A DNA stretch of 13,429 nt from JAUVZF01 sp964449275 (lineage in GTDB: Bacteria > Planctomycetota > Phycisphaerae > FEN-1346): contig CAYVAM010000111.1 in the NCBI GenBank assembly GCA_964449275.1, positions 1-13,429 of the forward strand. The letters run 5' to 3'. Both the position numbers and the translations under genes were made by a program. Below are positions 1 to 7,320 of this stretch, one piece after another. Position 1 is the stretch's first letter, and each line of letters opens with the position of its first letter. Below the pieces are notes generated by a model. It searched no databases. It was given only the letters and a program-made list of their open reading frames with translations, and was not told where the DNA came from.

Positions 1-659
1 TCGGCGTTCACCAGAAGACGGCTGCCTGCCGAGACGAGCGGCCAGCCGAGGTTCACGTGGTACAGCAACATGGCCGCACTCCGCGCGTAGCCGGCGTTCG
101 TGATGCGGTCTGCGACCTCGACCGTCCGCGAGCCGAGTGCGGTCGCGATGGTGCGCTCCAGGACCAGGGTGGGCCTGAAGACCTCGGCCTCTCGCACCTC
201 GCCCCGGATGCGGATGCGGTAGGCATCGCCGTCCCAGCCACAGTGAACGCCGACCCGCTCGGCCGAGAGGTGCGACGCGCGGCCGTGGAGACCCCACCTT
301 TCGCCGTCCTCCTCGTCCGGCGCCCCGAAGTGCCGCAGCCCGCACGTCGTAAGCAGCCCGCCGTGGAACGACCGCAACCAGCGGAACCCTTCCGGGTCGA
401 AACGCTCGGGCGACACGGGGCCCGTGCTCGATTCCCATGCGAACGGGCGGCCGGCCAGGCGCGCCGAGCCGATGTCCAGGCACCGGTCCGGCAGGACGGT
501 GAACACGAGGCCCGACCCCGTCCAGACGTCGATGCCGCGCATGCCGCGCGCCGGCCCCTCGTCGAATACAAACGGCCGCGCGCCCGCGACCTGGTCGATG
601 CGACCCACTCGCTCGGCGAGTTCCTCGGGCGTCAACGATTGATTGAACAGGTCAGGCAT
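1..659 (-). CDS. DUF4432-family protein (aldose-1-epimerase-like), partial, C-terminus outside window
   Basis: The minus-strand reading from an ATG at 659 is open to the first base of the window, giving 219 residues with the C-terminus missing. An AAGGAGTG ribosome binding site (665-672) lies 5 nt upstream of the ATG. The protein resembles the DUF4432 family, which has the galactose-mutarotase-like beta-sandwich fold: LPDRCLDIG at residues 57-65, FHGGLLTTCGLRHFG at 98-112, HGR at 125-127 and YHVNLGWPLVS at 200-210. Family members are thought to bind or epimerise sugars, but the reaction is not established and I assign none. There is no signal peptide, so it is probably cytoplasmic. It follows pyrD on the same strand but is separated by about 210 bp filled with 36-bp hairpin repeats, so it may not share the pyr transcript. 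The family call is from remembered motifs, not a search. Confidence 0.8.
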   Translation of the reverse strand, partial: MPDLFNQSLTPEELAERVGRIDQVAGARPFVFDEGPARGMRGIDVWTGSGLVFTVLPDRCLDIGSARLAGRPFAWESSTGPVSPERFDPEGFRWLRSFHGGLLTTCGLRHFGAPDEEDGERWGLHGRASHLSAERVGVHCGWDGDAYRIRIRGEVREAEVFRPTLVLERTIATALGSRTVEVADRITNAGYARSAAMLLYHVNLGWPLVSAGSRLLVNA

Positions 660-696
660 GGCAACACTCCTTGCGCGACGGCGAACCAAAGCACGG

Positions 697-873
697 CGCG
701 CCGGGCAAGCCCGGCGGCTAACACGGCGCAAACGCGCCGGGCAAGCCCGGCGGCTAACACGGCTCAAACGCGCCGGGCAAGCCCGGCGGCTAACACGGCG
801 CAAACGCGCCGGGCAAGCGCGGCAGCTAACACGGCGCAAACGCGCCGAGCACGCCCGGCGGCTAACACGGCTA
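697..873. repeat. Five tandem 36-bp hairpin repeats
   Basis: Five head-to-tail 36-bp units start at 697, 733, 769, 805 and 841. Each centres on the near-palindrome CGCCGGGCAAGCCCGGCG (7-bp stem, CAAG loop; CTTG on the minus strand) followed by GCTAACACGG and then CGCAAA or TCAAA. A second small stem, GGCGC-AAAC-GCGCC, spans most unit junctions. Units 1-3 are almost identical; units 4 and 5 have substitutions in the stem, and unit 5 runs into the pyrD stop codon. There are no spacers, so this is not CRISPR. In the minus-strand transcript the array follows pyrD directly and would form a row of GC hairpins that could end transcription or protect the 3' end. No T-run is present. Confidence 0.9.
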
Positions 874-1821
874 ATCGTCTCCGTACATCTCGATGGCGCC
901 AACCAGTTGCAGGGGGGTGCTGCAACCCAGGTGCTCGAGCGCTTCGCGCAGCCCTTCGAGGAGTTTCGGCGCCGCCAGCGGGTCCACGAAGTTGGCGGTG
1001 CCGACCGCCACGGCCGTCGCGCCGGCCCGGATAAACTCGACGACGTCCTCGGCGAACTGGATGCCGCCCAGGCCGATGATGGGAATCTCGCGCGGCCCGG
1101 CCACCTCCTCCCACACGCGGCGGACCATGTACAGGGCCACCGGCTTGATCGCCGGCCCCGACACGCCGCCGATGACGTTCGTCAGTACAGGCCGCCCCGT
1201 CCACGGGTCGATCGCCATGCCGCGCAGCGTGTTGATGAGACTCAGGGCCTCGGCCCCGGCATCGACGGCGGCCCGGGCGGTGACGGCGATGTCCGTGATG
1301 TTCGGGCTGAGTTTGACGATGAGCGTGGCGCGCGAGACCTTCGCCCGCACGTCCTCGACGAGACCGCTCAGGATGTTCGGGTCGAGGCCGAACTCGATGC
1401 CACCCTCTTTGACGTTCGGGCACGAGACGTTCAATTCGATCCCCGCCACGCCCGGCGCCGCATCGAGTGCGGCGCACACCTCGAGATACTCCTCTCGCGT
1501 CGAGCCCGCCACGTTCACGATGACAGGCACGTCGCAGGCGGCCAGCGCCGGGAGTTTGTCGTTGAGGAAGATCTCCAGGCCGACGTTGGCCAGGCCGATG
1601 GCGTTGATCATGCCGGCCCGGACCTCGGCCAGTCGCGGCGGCGGATGGCCCTCGCGGGGCCTGAGCGTAATGGACTTCGTAACGATCGCCCCGAGGATCG
1701 ACGGGTCGTAAAATCGGGCCAGTTCCTCGCCGTAACCGGCGCAGCCCGATGCCGTTGCGATGGGGTTCTTCATCGCGATACGGCCGACCGCGACGCTGAG
1801 GTCAATTGCAGGTGTACTCAT
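871..1821 (-). CDS. pyrD: Dihydroorotate dehydrogenase, class 1B catalytic subunit
   Basis: This is the FMN-containing catalytic subunit that oxidises dihydroorotate to orotate, the fourth step of pyrimidine synthesis, in the cytoplasm. The 316-residue length fits class 1B. Key motifs are NPIATASGCAGYGEE (residues 19-33), KSITLRPREG (49-58), NAIGLANVG (73-81), and ELNVSCPN (129-136), which carries the class 1 catalytic base Cys134 rather than the serine of class 2. GGVSGPAIKP and the phosphate-binding GLGGIQ and GTANF motifs follow. Class 1B enzymes pass electrons through PyrK to NAD+, and pyrK lies immediately upstream on the same strand, 50 bp away. The gap holds a copy of the 36-bp-repeat core palindrome and only a weak Shine-Dalgarno (GAGAG). 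The stop codon touches the repeat array downstream. Confidence 0.96.
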   Translation of the reverse strand: MSTPAIDLSVAVGRIAMKNPIATASGCAGYGEELARFYDPSILGAIVTKSITLRPREGHPPPRLAEVRAGMINAIGLANVGLEIFLNDKLPALAACDVPVIVNVAGSTREEYLEVCAALDAAPGVAGIELNVSCPNVKEGGIEFGLDPNILSGLVEDVRAKVSRATLIVKLSPNITDIAVTARAAVDAGAEALSLINTLRGMAIDPWTGRPVLTNVIGGVSGPAIKPVALYMVRRVWEEVAGPREIPIIGLGGIQFAEDVVEFIRAGATAVAVGTANFVDPLAAPKLLEGLREALEHLGCSTPLQLVGAIEMYGDD

Positions 1822-1847
1822 GGGTAAATGCTCTCACGCAGAGCACA

Positions 1848-1871
1848 CGCCGGGCAAGCCCGGCGGCTAAC
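1848..1871. repeat. Solo copy of the 36-bp-repeat core palindrome
   Basis: The 24 bases here match the first part of the units at 697-873: CGCCGGGCAAGCCCGGCG plus GCTAAC. The copy abuts the pyrK stop codon (1872-1874) and sits in the 50-bp pyrK-pyrD gap. A second small stem, GCTCT-CACGC-AGAGC (1830-1844), lies beside it. In the pyrK-pyrD transcript these would be intercistronic hairpins. Confidence 0.85.
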
Positions 1872-2864
1872 CTATTGCCATATCACGTCGTGCGCATCGA
1901 CGACAGGGCCGTCCTGGCAGGTCAGCCGATAGGTCCATCCCTTCTCGCTCGCGGGATCGCGCATCTTCCGCGCGCACGAGAGGCACACGCCGATACCGCA
2001 CCCCATAAAGCACTCAAGCGACACTTGGCACGGCGCCCCGCGCCGCTCTGCCAGGTGGGTCAGAGCCCGGATCATGCGCTCAGGCCCGCATCCGTACAGG
2101 GCGATGGGCCGATCTTCGGCCAGGTCTTTCAGGCGCCGCCGCACGGCCTCGACGGCGGTCCCGTGAAAGCCGGCCGACCCGTCGTCGGTCGAGAGGATCG
2201 TGTCCACCTCGATGTCGGGATCCGAGAGATTAGCGCACGGCGCCAGGGCATCGCCCGTCGCCGCAGGCATCTCGTGAAACACAACCGGCAGTTCCTTGAG
2301 TGTCGGCGCGCCGAGGATCAGCACGCACGCCAAGCCCAGTTCGGCAAACCAGTCCGCCAGGCCGAAGATCGGGGCCACACCGCACCCGCCGCCGACCAGG
2401 ATGCAGAGGTGGTCGCCGTGGCACGGCATGAAGTGGTTGCCCAGCGGACCGACGACATCGATCGACGCCCCCGCCGGCCGCGCCGCCAGAAACCGCGTAC
2501 CCGCACCTACCTTCCGGACCAAGACCTCCAGCCGCACGCTCACCCCGTCGCGCAGGACCCGCGAGACGCTCAAAGGGCGCCGGACAAACGGCCACTTTCT
2601 GCGGCCGAGTTCCAGGCCGGTGGCAAGCGGCCACTCGCCGCCCTCCTCCCACGGAAGCGTGCGACGTTCCGAGCCGACGGCCGCACGCGGGTCCGACTCA
2701 CACAGGATGTTGAGGAACTGGCCGGGCAGGCTTTCCCAGGCGGCCGGGGCCTCAAGGACGAGGCGAACGTAATCGCGCCCCGCGTCCCTTCGCTCAACGA
2801 GCCGCAGGTCCAGCCGTTGCGGCGGCGACGTGTCGCGCTGAACGTTCACCGATTCGGTAACCAT
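1872..2864 (-). CDS. pyrK: Dihydroorotate dehydrogenase B, electron transfer subunit PyrK
   Basis: PyrK carries FAD and a [2Fe-2S] cluster and moves electrons from PyrD to NAD+. Visible motifs are GQFLNI (residues 48-53), the FAD-binding RRPLSVSRV (95-103), VGPLGNHF (138-145), the nucleotide-binding VGGGCGVAPIFGLA (157-170), YGCGPERM (257-264), and the cluster ligands Cys289, Cys294 and Cys297 in MGCGIGVCLSC plus Cys316 in LTCQDGPV. The start at 2864 gives 330 residues; upstream in-frame sequence shows no homology and would read across the candidate promoter. Compared with the roughly 256-residue Bacillus protein there is an insert of about 35-40 residues between GQFLNI and RRPLS (about 55-94). 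The gene is first in the pyrK-pyrD unit; no strong Shine-Dalgarno is visible. Confidence 0.94.
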   Translation of the reverse strand: MVTESVNVQRDTSPPQRLDLRLVERRDAGRDYVRLVLEAPAAWESLPGQFLNILCESDPRAAVGSERRTLPWEEGGEWPLATGLELGRRKWPFVRRPLSVSRVLRDGVSVRLEVLVRKVGAGTRFLAARPAGASIDVVGPLGNHFMPCHGDHLCILVGGGCGVAPIFGLADWFAELGLACVLILGAPTLKELPVVFHEMPAATGDALAPCANLSDPDIEVDTILSTDDGSAGFHGTAVEAVRRRLKDLAEDRPIALYGCGPERMIRALTHLAERRGAPCQVSLECFMGCGIGVCLSCARKMRDPASEKGWTYRLTCQDGPVVDAHDVIWQ

Positions 2865-2901
2865 GTTGCAGCAGCCCCTGCTCTGTCGGTTCGGCGCAGC
2901 G

Positions 2902-2929
2902 ATTATCGGACGGCCTGGGGGTGATTCAA
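2902..2929 (-). promoter_or_regulatory. Candidate sigma-70-type promoter for pyrK-pyrD
   Basis: On the minus strand a -35-like TTGAAT (2929-2924) is separated by 16 bp from a -10-like GATAAT (2907-2902). Transcription would begin near 2895, about 30 nt before the pyrK ATG. The spacing and one-mismatch -10 are good for GC-rich DNA, but the call rests on sequence match alone. Confidence 0.4.
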
Positions 2930-2964
2930 GGCTTTTCCCTCGCGACCGCCCCGACGCCCAAAAA

Positions 2965-2989
2965 GAAAAAGGTACCAGGTACATTTTTC
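2965..2989. repeat. 12-bp inverted repeat with A- and T-rich ends
   Basis: The arms GAAAAAGGTACC (2965-2976) and GGTACATTTTTC (2978-2989) are inverted copies with one mismatch and a single-base centre. It lies between the divergent candidate promoters of pyrK and rimO. The form resembles a bidirectional terminator or a regulator site. GGTACC-type inverted repeats flanked by A/T runs are also a form I recall from dispersed intergenic repeats in related genomes. Confidence 0.6.
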
Positions 2990-3044
2990 GCCGGGTCAGA
3001 ACATGGCCACCCTTCGGGATGACGATGCCACCCGGCGTTTTCGC

Positions 3045-3073
3045 TTTACAGGCGGTGGGCGGAGCCATAGACT
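3045..3073 (+). promoter_or_regulatory. Candidate sigma-70-type promoter for rimO-pgsA
   Basis: TTTACA (3045-3050), a 17-bp spacer and TAGACT (3068-3073) match the -35/-10 pattern with one and two mismatches. Transcription would begin near 3080. That excludes the in-frame ATG at 3003 and supports the start at 3129. Confidence 0.4.
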
Positions 3074-3096
3074 GCCCGGCTCACCGCCGGTGCCGA

Positions 3097-3128
3097 AGAG
3101 GGGCGGCGGCTCGCGTGCCGCCGAAGTC
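3097..3128 (+). promoter_or_regulatory. Distant Shine-Dalgarno plus hairpin ahead of rimO
   Basis: AGAGGGG (3097-3103) is the only good ribosome binding site near the rimO ATG, but it lies 25 nt upstream. The sequence between contains a perfect 7-bp stem, CGGCGGC (3104-3110) and GCCGCCG (3117-3123), with a 6-nt loop. If folded, it would leave only 5 nt between the Shine-Dalgarno and the ATG. The stem is seen; its role in spacing is inference. Confidence 0.4.
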
Positions 3129-4535
3129 ATGCCTGAAAATCCATTGCCTGCGCTTGCGCTCATCAACCTCGGATGTTCCAAGAACCTCGTGGACGCCGAG
3201 CGGATGCTCGCCTGCCTCGCACTCGACGGGTTCGCCGTGACGGGCGACCCGGACGGGGCCGACGTCGCCATCGTCAACACGTGCGGCTTTATCGACCTCG
3301 CGCGGGCCGAGAGCGACCAGCACATCGATGCCGTCGAGGAGATGAAGCGCGACGGCCGCCTCGGCCACATCGTCGTCGCCGGGTGCATGGCCCAGCGGTA
3401 CGGAGTGCAGATCCTCCAGCGTCATCCGGACGTGGACGCCGTCGTCGGCCTGGCCGAGCGCGACAGATTGTCCGAGGTTTGCCGCCAGGTTCTCGGCGCC
3501 AAACAGGGCAAGCGGACACGAAAGCGCAGCCGTGCACGATCGGCCGCTGCCCACGCGCCTGTGGTGCGCGTTGGCCCTGTGCCGTCAGACGTGCCGGACG
3601 ACCGCGAACGGTTCCGTCTGACGCCGCGACACTATGCGTACCTTCGGATCACGGAAGGCTGCGACAACCGCTGCGCGTACTGTGCTATCCCTGAGATGCG
3701 CGGCCCTCTTCGCTCGAAGCCTGCCGAACTGGTCCTGGAGGAGGCCGACGAACTCGTCGCCGACGGCGCGAAGGAACTCGTGCTCATCGGCCAGGACACC
3801 ACGGCTTACGGCCGCGACCGTCCTGAGAGCGGCCGGCACGTCGCGGACCTGATCGAGGACCTGTGCGAGCGGTCCGGGGCGCGGTGGCTCCGCCTGATGT
3901 ACGCGCATCCGGCGTCGTTTCCGCCGGCCCTCATCGCCCGGTTTGCCGCCGGACCGCCGCTGGTGCCGTACGTCGATCTGCCGCTCCAGCACATCACCTC
4001 GCGGATCCTGGAGAGCATGGGCCGACGCGTGGGCCGGTCCGAGATTCAGGACCTCATCGACCGCCTGCGCTCCGCGGCGCCTCACATGGCCATCCGGACA
4101 TCCTTTCTCGTCGGCTACCCCGGCGAGACGGAGGCCGACTTCGAGGAACTATTGAGTTTTGTCGAAAAAGTTCGCTTTGACCACGTCGGCGTATTCGTGT
4201 ACAGTCTCGAAGACGGCACGCGTGCGGCAGCGCTCTCGGACCGCGTGCCGGCGGAGGTGGCGCGGCAGCGGTGGGAGCGCCTGATGGCAGCGGCCGAGGC
4301 GCTCGCGCATGAGGCGGCGGCGCAGCGCGCCGGTGAAACGCTCAGCGTCCTCGTGGACGGCGCCGACGCCGGCGGCCGCTTGGCGGCGCGCCATGCCGGT
4401 CAGGCGCCCGAAGTGGACAGCGTGGTCCTGCTGCCGGCCGGAACCGCCGACGTGGGCGAGTTCTGCACCGTCCGTGTGACCGGGGCCGAGGGGTACGACC
4501 TTCTCGCAGACGTGACGAAAGACGAGAACGCATGA
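3129..4535 (+). CDS. rimO: Ribosomal protein S12 (aspartate) beta-methylthiotransferase RimO
   Basis: RimO is a radical-SAM enzyme that adds a methylthio group to a conserved aspartate of ribosomal protein S12. From the chosen ATG the protein has 468 residues, close to the family length. The N-terminal MTTase domain begins ALINLGCSKNLVDAERM, the RimO rather than MiaB form, with cluster ligands Cys16, Cys52 and Cys86. The radical-SAM motif CDNRCAYC gives Cys178, Cys182 and Cys185, followed by IPEMRGPLRSKP. A C-terminal TRAM-like segment covers roughly 400-465. A basic, poorly conserved linker (about 124-160, rich in Arg and Lys) joins the first two domains. The in-frame ATG at 3003 would add 42 unlikely residues upstream of the candidate transcription start. 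The stop codon overlaps the pgsA start, so the two are probably cotranscribed and translationally coupled. Confidence 0.95.
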   Translation: MPENPLPALALINLGCSKNLVDAERMLACLALDGFAVTGDPDGADVAIVNTCGFIDLARAESDQHIDAVEEMKRDGRLGHIVVAGCMAQRYGVQILQRHPDVDAVVGLAERDRLSEVCRQVLGAKQGKRTRKRSRARSAAAHAPVVRVGPVPSDVPDDRERFRLTPRHYAYLRITEGCDNRCAYCAIPEMRGPLRSKPAELVLEEADELVADGAKELVLIGQDTTAYGRDRPESGRHVADLIEDLCERSGARWLRLMYAHPASFPPALIARFAAGPPLVPYVDLPLQHITSRILESMGRRVGRSEIQDLIDRLRSAAPHMAIRTSFLVGYPGETEADFEELLSFVEKVRFDHVGVFVYSLEDGTRAAALSDRVPAEVARQRWERLMAAAEALAHEAAAQRAGETLSVLVDGADAGGRLAARHAGQAPEVDSVVLLPAGTADVGEFCTVRVTGAEGYDLLADVTKDENA

Positions 4536-5155
4536 CTCGCCATATTCCGAACCTGCTGACGGCCACCAGGTTCTTCATGGCCATCGCGTTCTTCATTATC
4601 ATCGGCTTCTATGATGCCGAACAGGACGGCGGCTGGCCCGTCCTGGACGTGGCGTTCGTGGTGTTTCTCGTGGCGGTGTGCACCGACATGGTGGACGGGT
4701 ACCTGGCCCGGCGCCTGGGCCACCAGACGACGTTCGGCCGCATCGCGGACCCGTTTGTCGATAAGATCCTCATCTGCGGGGCGCTGGTGTGCCTCGTCGG
4801 CAAGGAGTTCCTCGCCGTGCGCGAGGGCGGGTCGAGCCTCGTGAACCTGACCGGCTGGCAGACGTGGATGGTGGTCCTCATCATCGCGCGGGAACTGCTG
4901 GTGACGGGGATGCGCAGTTTCAGCGAATCGCACGGCGTCCCGTTTGCCGCCTCCTGGAGCGGCAAGGTCAAGATGATCCTTCAGTGCACGGCCATCTCGT
5001 GGTCCATTGTTTACGTCGCCCATTGGGTGGACGGGCCCGCGTGGACGGAGGTGGTCCGCGACGTCCTCATCTGGGGGACGACCCTGTTCACGGGCGCGAG
5101 CGGCCTGGTCTACGTCAAACGGGCGTACGACCTGTTCCGCCTGCCGGCGGAGTGA
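4532..5155 (+). CDS. pgsA: CDP-alcohol phosphatidyltransferase, probable CDP-diacylglycerol-glycerol-3-phosphate phosphatidyltransferase
   Basis: This integral membrane enzyme most likely makes phosphatidylglycerol phosphate from CDP-diacylglycerol and glycerol-3-phosphate, the committed step to phosphatidylglycerol and cardiolipin. The 207-residue length fits PgsA. The CDP-alcohol transferase signature is complete: Asp52, Asp55-Gly56, Ala59-Arg60, Gly69, Asp73 and Asp77 with standard spacing. The opening IPNLLTATRFFMAI is typical of PgsA. Several hydrophobic segments are visible (about 12-26, 36-51, 78-90, 104-117, 140-157). ATGA overlap with rimO indicates coupled translation; its own Shine-Dalgarno is weak. 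Other members of the superfamily (for example phosphatidylserine synthase) share the signature, so the acceptor is inferred from N-terminus and length. Confidence 0.9.
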   Translation: MTRHIPNLLTATRFFMAIAFFIIIGFYDAEQDGGWPVLDVAFVVFLVAVCTDMVDGYLARRLGHQTTFGRIADPFVDKILICGALVCLVGKEFLAVREGGSSLVNLTGWQTWMVVLIIARELLVTGMRSFSESHGVPFAASWSGKVKMILQCTAISWSIVYVAHWVDGPAWTEVVRDVLIWGTTLFTGASGLVYVKRAYDLFRLPAE

Positions 5156-5211
5156 GGCTCATCCTACCGCCGGCGCCTGAGCAGCACCGCTGCGCGAAGG
5201 GTTGGGCTGGG

Positions 5212-5239
5212 GCGCGGTGGGCAAGACTGCCCACCGCGC
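5212..5239. repeat. Perfect 12-bp-stem hairpin after pgsA
   Basis: GCGCGGTGGGCA (5212-5223) and TGCCCACCGCGC (5228-5239) form a perfect 12-bp stem with an AGAC loop, 57 bp after the pgsA stop. No T-run follows, so it is not a classical Rho-independent terminator. The following sequence to about 5330 has more short palindromes (for example CCGTGG-G-CCACGG at 5301-5313) and no credible gene, and looks like a cluster of intergenic repeat fragments. Confidence 0.75.
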
Positions 5240-5421
5240 GACGCATAATGCCCTAACGGCACGCGCTCCCCTACGGGTCGCGGCTAAAAGTGCGGCAGCG
5301 CCGTGGGCCACGGTGTACGACACGCTGGGCGGCGGTTGCAGGCCGCACCTCTTTCCCCTGTTGCCAGCACCATGCCGGCCGATTATCATCTCCCCATGGC
5401 CCAACGGCAAAGGAACGCAAG

Positions 5422-7305
5422 ATGACCTCGCGACGCGATTTTCTGAGGACCGTGGGACTGGGATCGCTCACGCTGGCCGCGCCGGGACCTCTGAGTGCCG
5501 CAACCGGGCCGTCCGCACGCACCCCCGCCGCCAAGCCCAACGTCATCCTCATCATGACCGACGACCAGGGTTACGGCGACTTGGCGTGCCTGGGGAACTC
5601 CATTATCAAGACGCCCGGCCTGGACGCGCTGTACGGCGAGAGCGTGCGTCTGAGCGATTTCCACGTGGACCCGTGCTGCTCGCCGACGCGTGCGGCCCTG
5701 CTGACGGGGCGGTACTCGACGCGTGCAGGCGTCTGGCACACCGTGTGCGGCCGGTCGCTCCTGGCGAAAGACGAGGTGACGATGGCCAACGTCTTCGCGT
5801 CCGCCGGCTATCGGACGGGCATCTTCGGCAAGTGGCATCTGGGCGACAACTACCCCTTCCGGCCGCAGGACCGCGGGTTCCAGGAGGTTCTGGTCCACGG
5901 GGCGGGCGGCGTCGGCAACTCGCCCGATTACTGGGGGAACGATTACTTCGACGACACGTACTTCCACAACGGGCGGCCCGAGACGTTCAAGGGTTACTGC
6001 ACGGACGTGTGGTTCAACGAGGCGATGACGTTCATCCGGGCCAACCGCGGCCGCCCCTTCTTCTGCTACGTGCCGACCAACGTGCCACACGGCCCGTACA
6101 GGGTACCCGAGAAGTACGCCGCACCGTATAAGGGCAAAGCGCCGGCCAAGATGGCCAACTTCTACGGCATGATCACCAACTTCGACGAGAACCTGATGCG
6201 CCTGGAGCGAGAACTCAAAGACCTGGGCTTGCGCGAAAACACGATCCTTGTTTTTCTGACCGACAACGGAACGGCCGCCGGCGTCAGGCTCGACCGAAGC
6301 GGTCACGTGACGGAGGGCTTCAACGCGGGGATGCGCGGCGCCAAGATTTGGGAATACGAGGGCGGGCACCGCGTGCCGTGCTTCATCCGATGGCCGGCGG
6401 GCGGCATCGGAGGCGGGCGCAATGTCGAGCCTCTCACCGCCCATTTCGATCTGCTGCCCACGCTGATCGACCTGTGCGGCCTCAAGCAACCCGCCGGCGT
6501 GAAGATGGACGGCGCCAGCCTCGCGCCGCTGCTGAGGGGCGCCGACCGGAACCGGCCCAAGCGAACGCTCTTCGTCCACAATCAGCGCGTGGACCACCCC
6601 GTGAAATGGAAGAACTGCCAGGTCATGACCGACCGGTGGCGGCTCGTAAACGGCGGCGAACTCTACGACATCAAGGCCGACCCCGGGCAACGGAAGAACG
6701 TCGCCGAAGCGCACCCGGAGGTCGTGCAGCAACTGCGCAAGGCTTACGAGACCTGGTGGGCCGACATCTCCACCCACTTCGCCGCGTACCCCGCCAGTAT
6801 CATCGGCTCGGACAAGGCGAACCCCACCGCCCTGTGGACGCACGACTGGCACGGCCCGCAACTGTGGCACCAATCGCAGGTAAAGGGCGGGCCGGACCGA
6901 AACGGTTTCTGGGCCATCGAGGTCGCCCGCGACGGCCGGTACGAGATTGAACTCCGGCGCTGGCCGAAGGAGGTGAACCAGCCGATTACGGCACGGTTCG
7001 AGGGCGGCCGGGCGACCCCCGCCACGCACGCACGCCTGCTGGTCGGCAACGCGGACCAGAGGCAGGTCGTCACGCCCGACATGGTGGGCGTAACCTTCAC
7101 GGTCCACCTGAAGGCAGGGCCGACGTGCCTCGTCACGTGGTTCATCGACGAGAAAAGCAACATGTCGCGCGGCGCCTACTACGTTTACGTCAAGCGCACC
7201 GGTCCCGGCGACCCCGACCTCCTGGCCAAGTACGAGCCGTCGCGCCCCGAGGACGTGGCCAATCTTAGCAACCTGACCTCTGCGCCGCGGAAGGACGGCC
7301 GGTGA
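5422..7305 (+). CDS. Tat-exported family S1 sulfatase (arylsulfatase-like) with C-terminal extension
   Basis: This is a secreted type I sulfatase that hydrolyses sulfate esters, probably on polysaccharides; the exact substrate cannot be read from sequence. The 627-residue product starts at an ATG 6 nt after AAAGGAA (5409-5415). A Tat signal, TSRRDFLRTVGLGSLTLAA, opens the protein. Metal-binding Asp47-Asp48 lie in IMTDDQGYGD. The formylglycine motif is CSPTR, with Cys86 the residue to be modified, followed by AALLTGRYSTR. Lys137 and His139 lie in FGKWHLG, and Asp281-Asn282 in TDNGT. After the sulfatase fold (to about 480), a C-terminal segment of about 140 residues including GFWAIEVARDGRYEIELRRW looks like a beta-rich accessory domain found with some planctomycete arylsulfatases. 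Gene neighbours suggest pairing with the next sulfatase. No formylglycine-generating enzyme is encoded in the window. Confidence 0.93.
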   Translation: MTSRRDFLRTVGLGSLTLAAPGPLSAATGPSARTPAAKPNVILIMTDDQGYGDLACLGNSIIKTPGLDALYGESVRLSDFHVDPCCSPTRAALLTGRYSTRAGVWHTVCGRSLLAKDEVTMANVFASAGYRTGIFGKWHLGDNYPFRPQDRGFQEVLVHGAGGVGNSPDYWGNDYFDDTYFHNGRPETFKGYCTDVWFNEAMTFIRANRGRPFFCYVPTNVPHGPYRVPEKYAAPYKGKAPAKMANFYGMITNFDENLMRLERELKDLGLRENTILVFLTDNGTAAGVRLDRSGHVTEGFNAGMRGAKIWEYEGGHRVPCFIRWPAGGIGGGRNVEPLTAHFDLLPTLIDLCGLKQPAGVKMDGASLAPLLRGADRNRPKRTLFVHNQRVDHPVKWKNCQVMTDRWRLVNGGELYDIKADPGQRKNVAEAHPEVVQQLRKAYETWWADISTHFAAYPASIIGSDKANPTALWTHDWHGPQLWHQSQVKGGPDRNGFWAIEVARDGRYEIELRRWPKEVNQPITARFEGGRATPATHARLLVGNADQRQVVTPDMVGVTFTVHLKAGPTCLVTWFIDEKSNMSRGAYYVYVKRTGPGDPDLLAKYEPSRPEDVANLSNLTSAPRKDGR

Positions 7306-7320
7306 CCACAAATCGCCGAA

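Noticed and set aside
697..873. CRISPR array, because units are 36 bp
   Set aside because: Units are directly tandem with no spacers, and no cas genes are near.
643..1827. Long plus-strand reading frame through the 36-bp repeats and pyrD
   Set aside because: Its product is low-complexity Arg/His/Asp-rich sequence antisense to a well-conserved pyrD; high GC content makes such frames common.
1806..2924. Long plus-strand frame opposite pyrK
   Set aside because: No recognisable motif; it mirrors the conserved PyrK frame.
3003..3128. Upstream in-frame ATG for rimO adding 42 residues
   Set aside because: The extension lacks homology, lies upstream of the candidate transcription start, and is followed by the standard RimO N-terminus at 3129.
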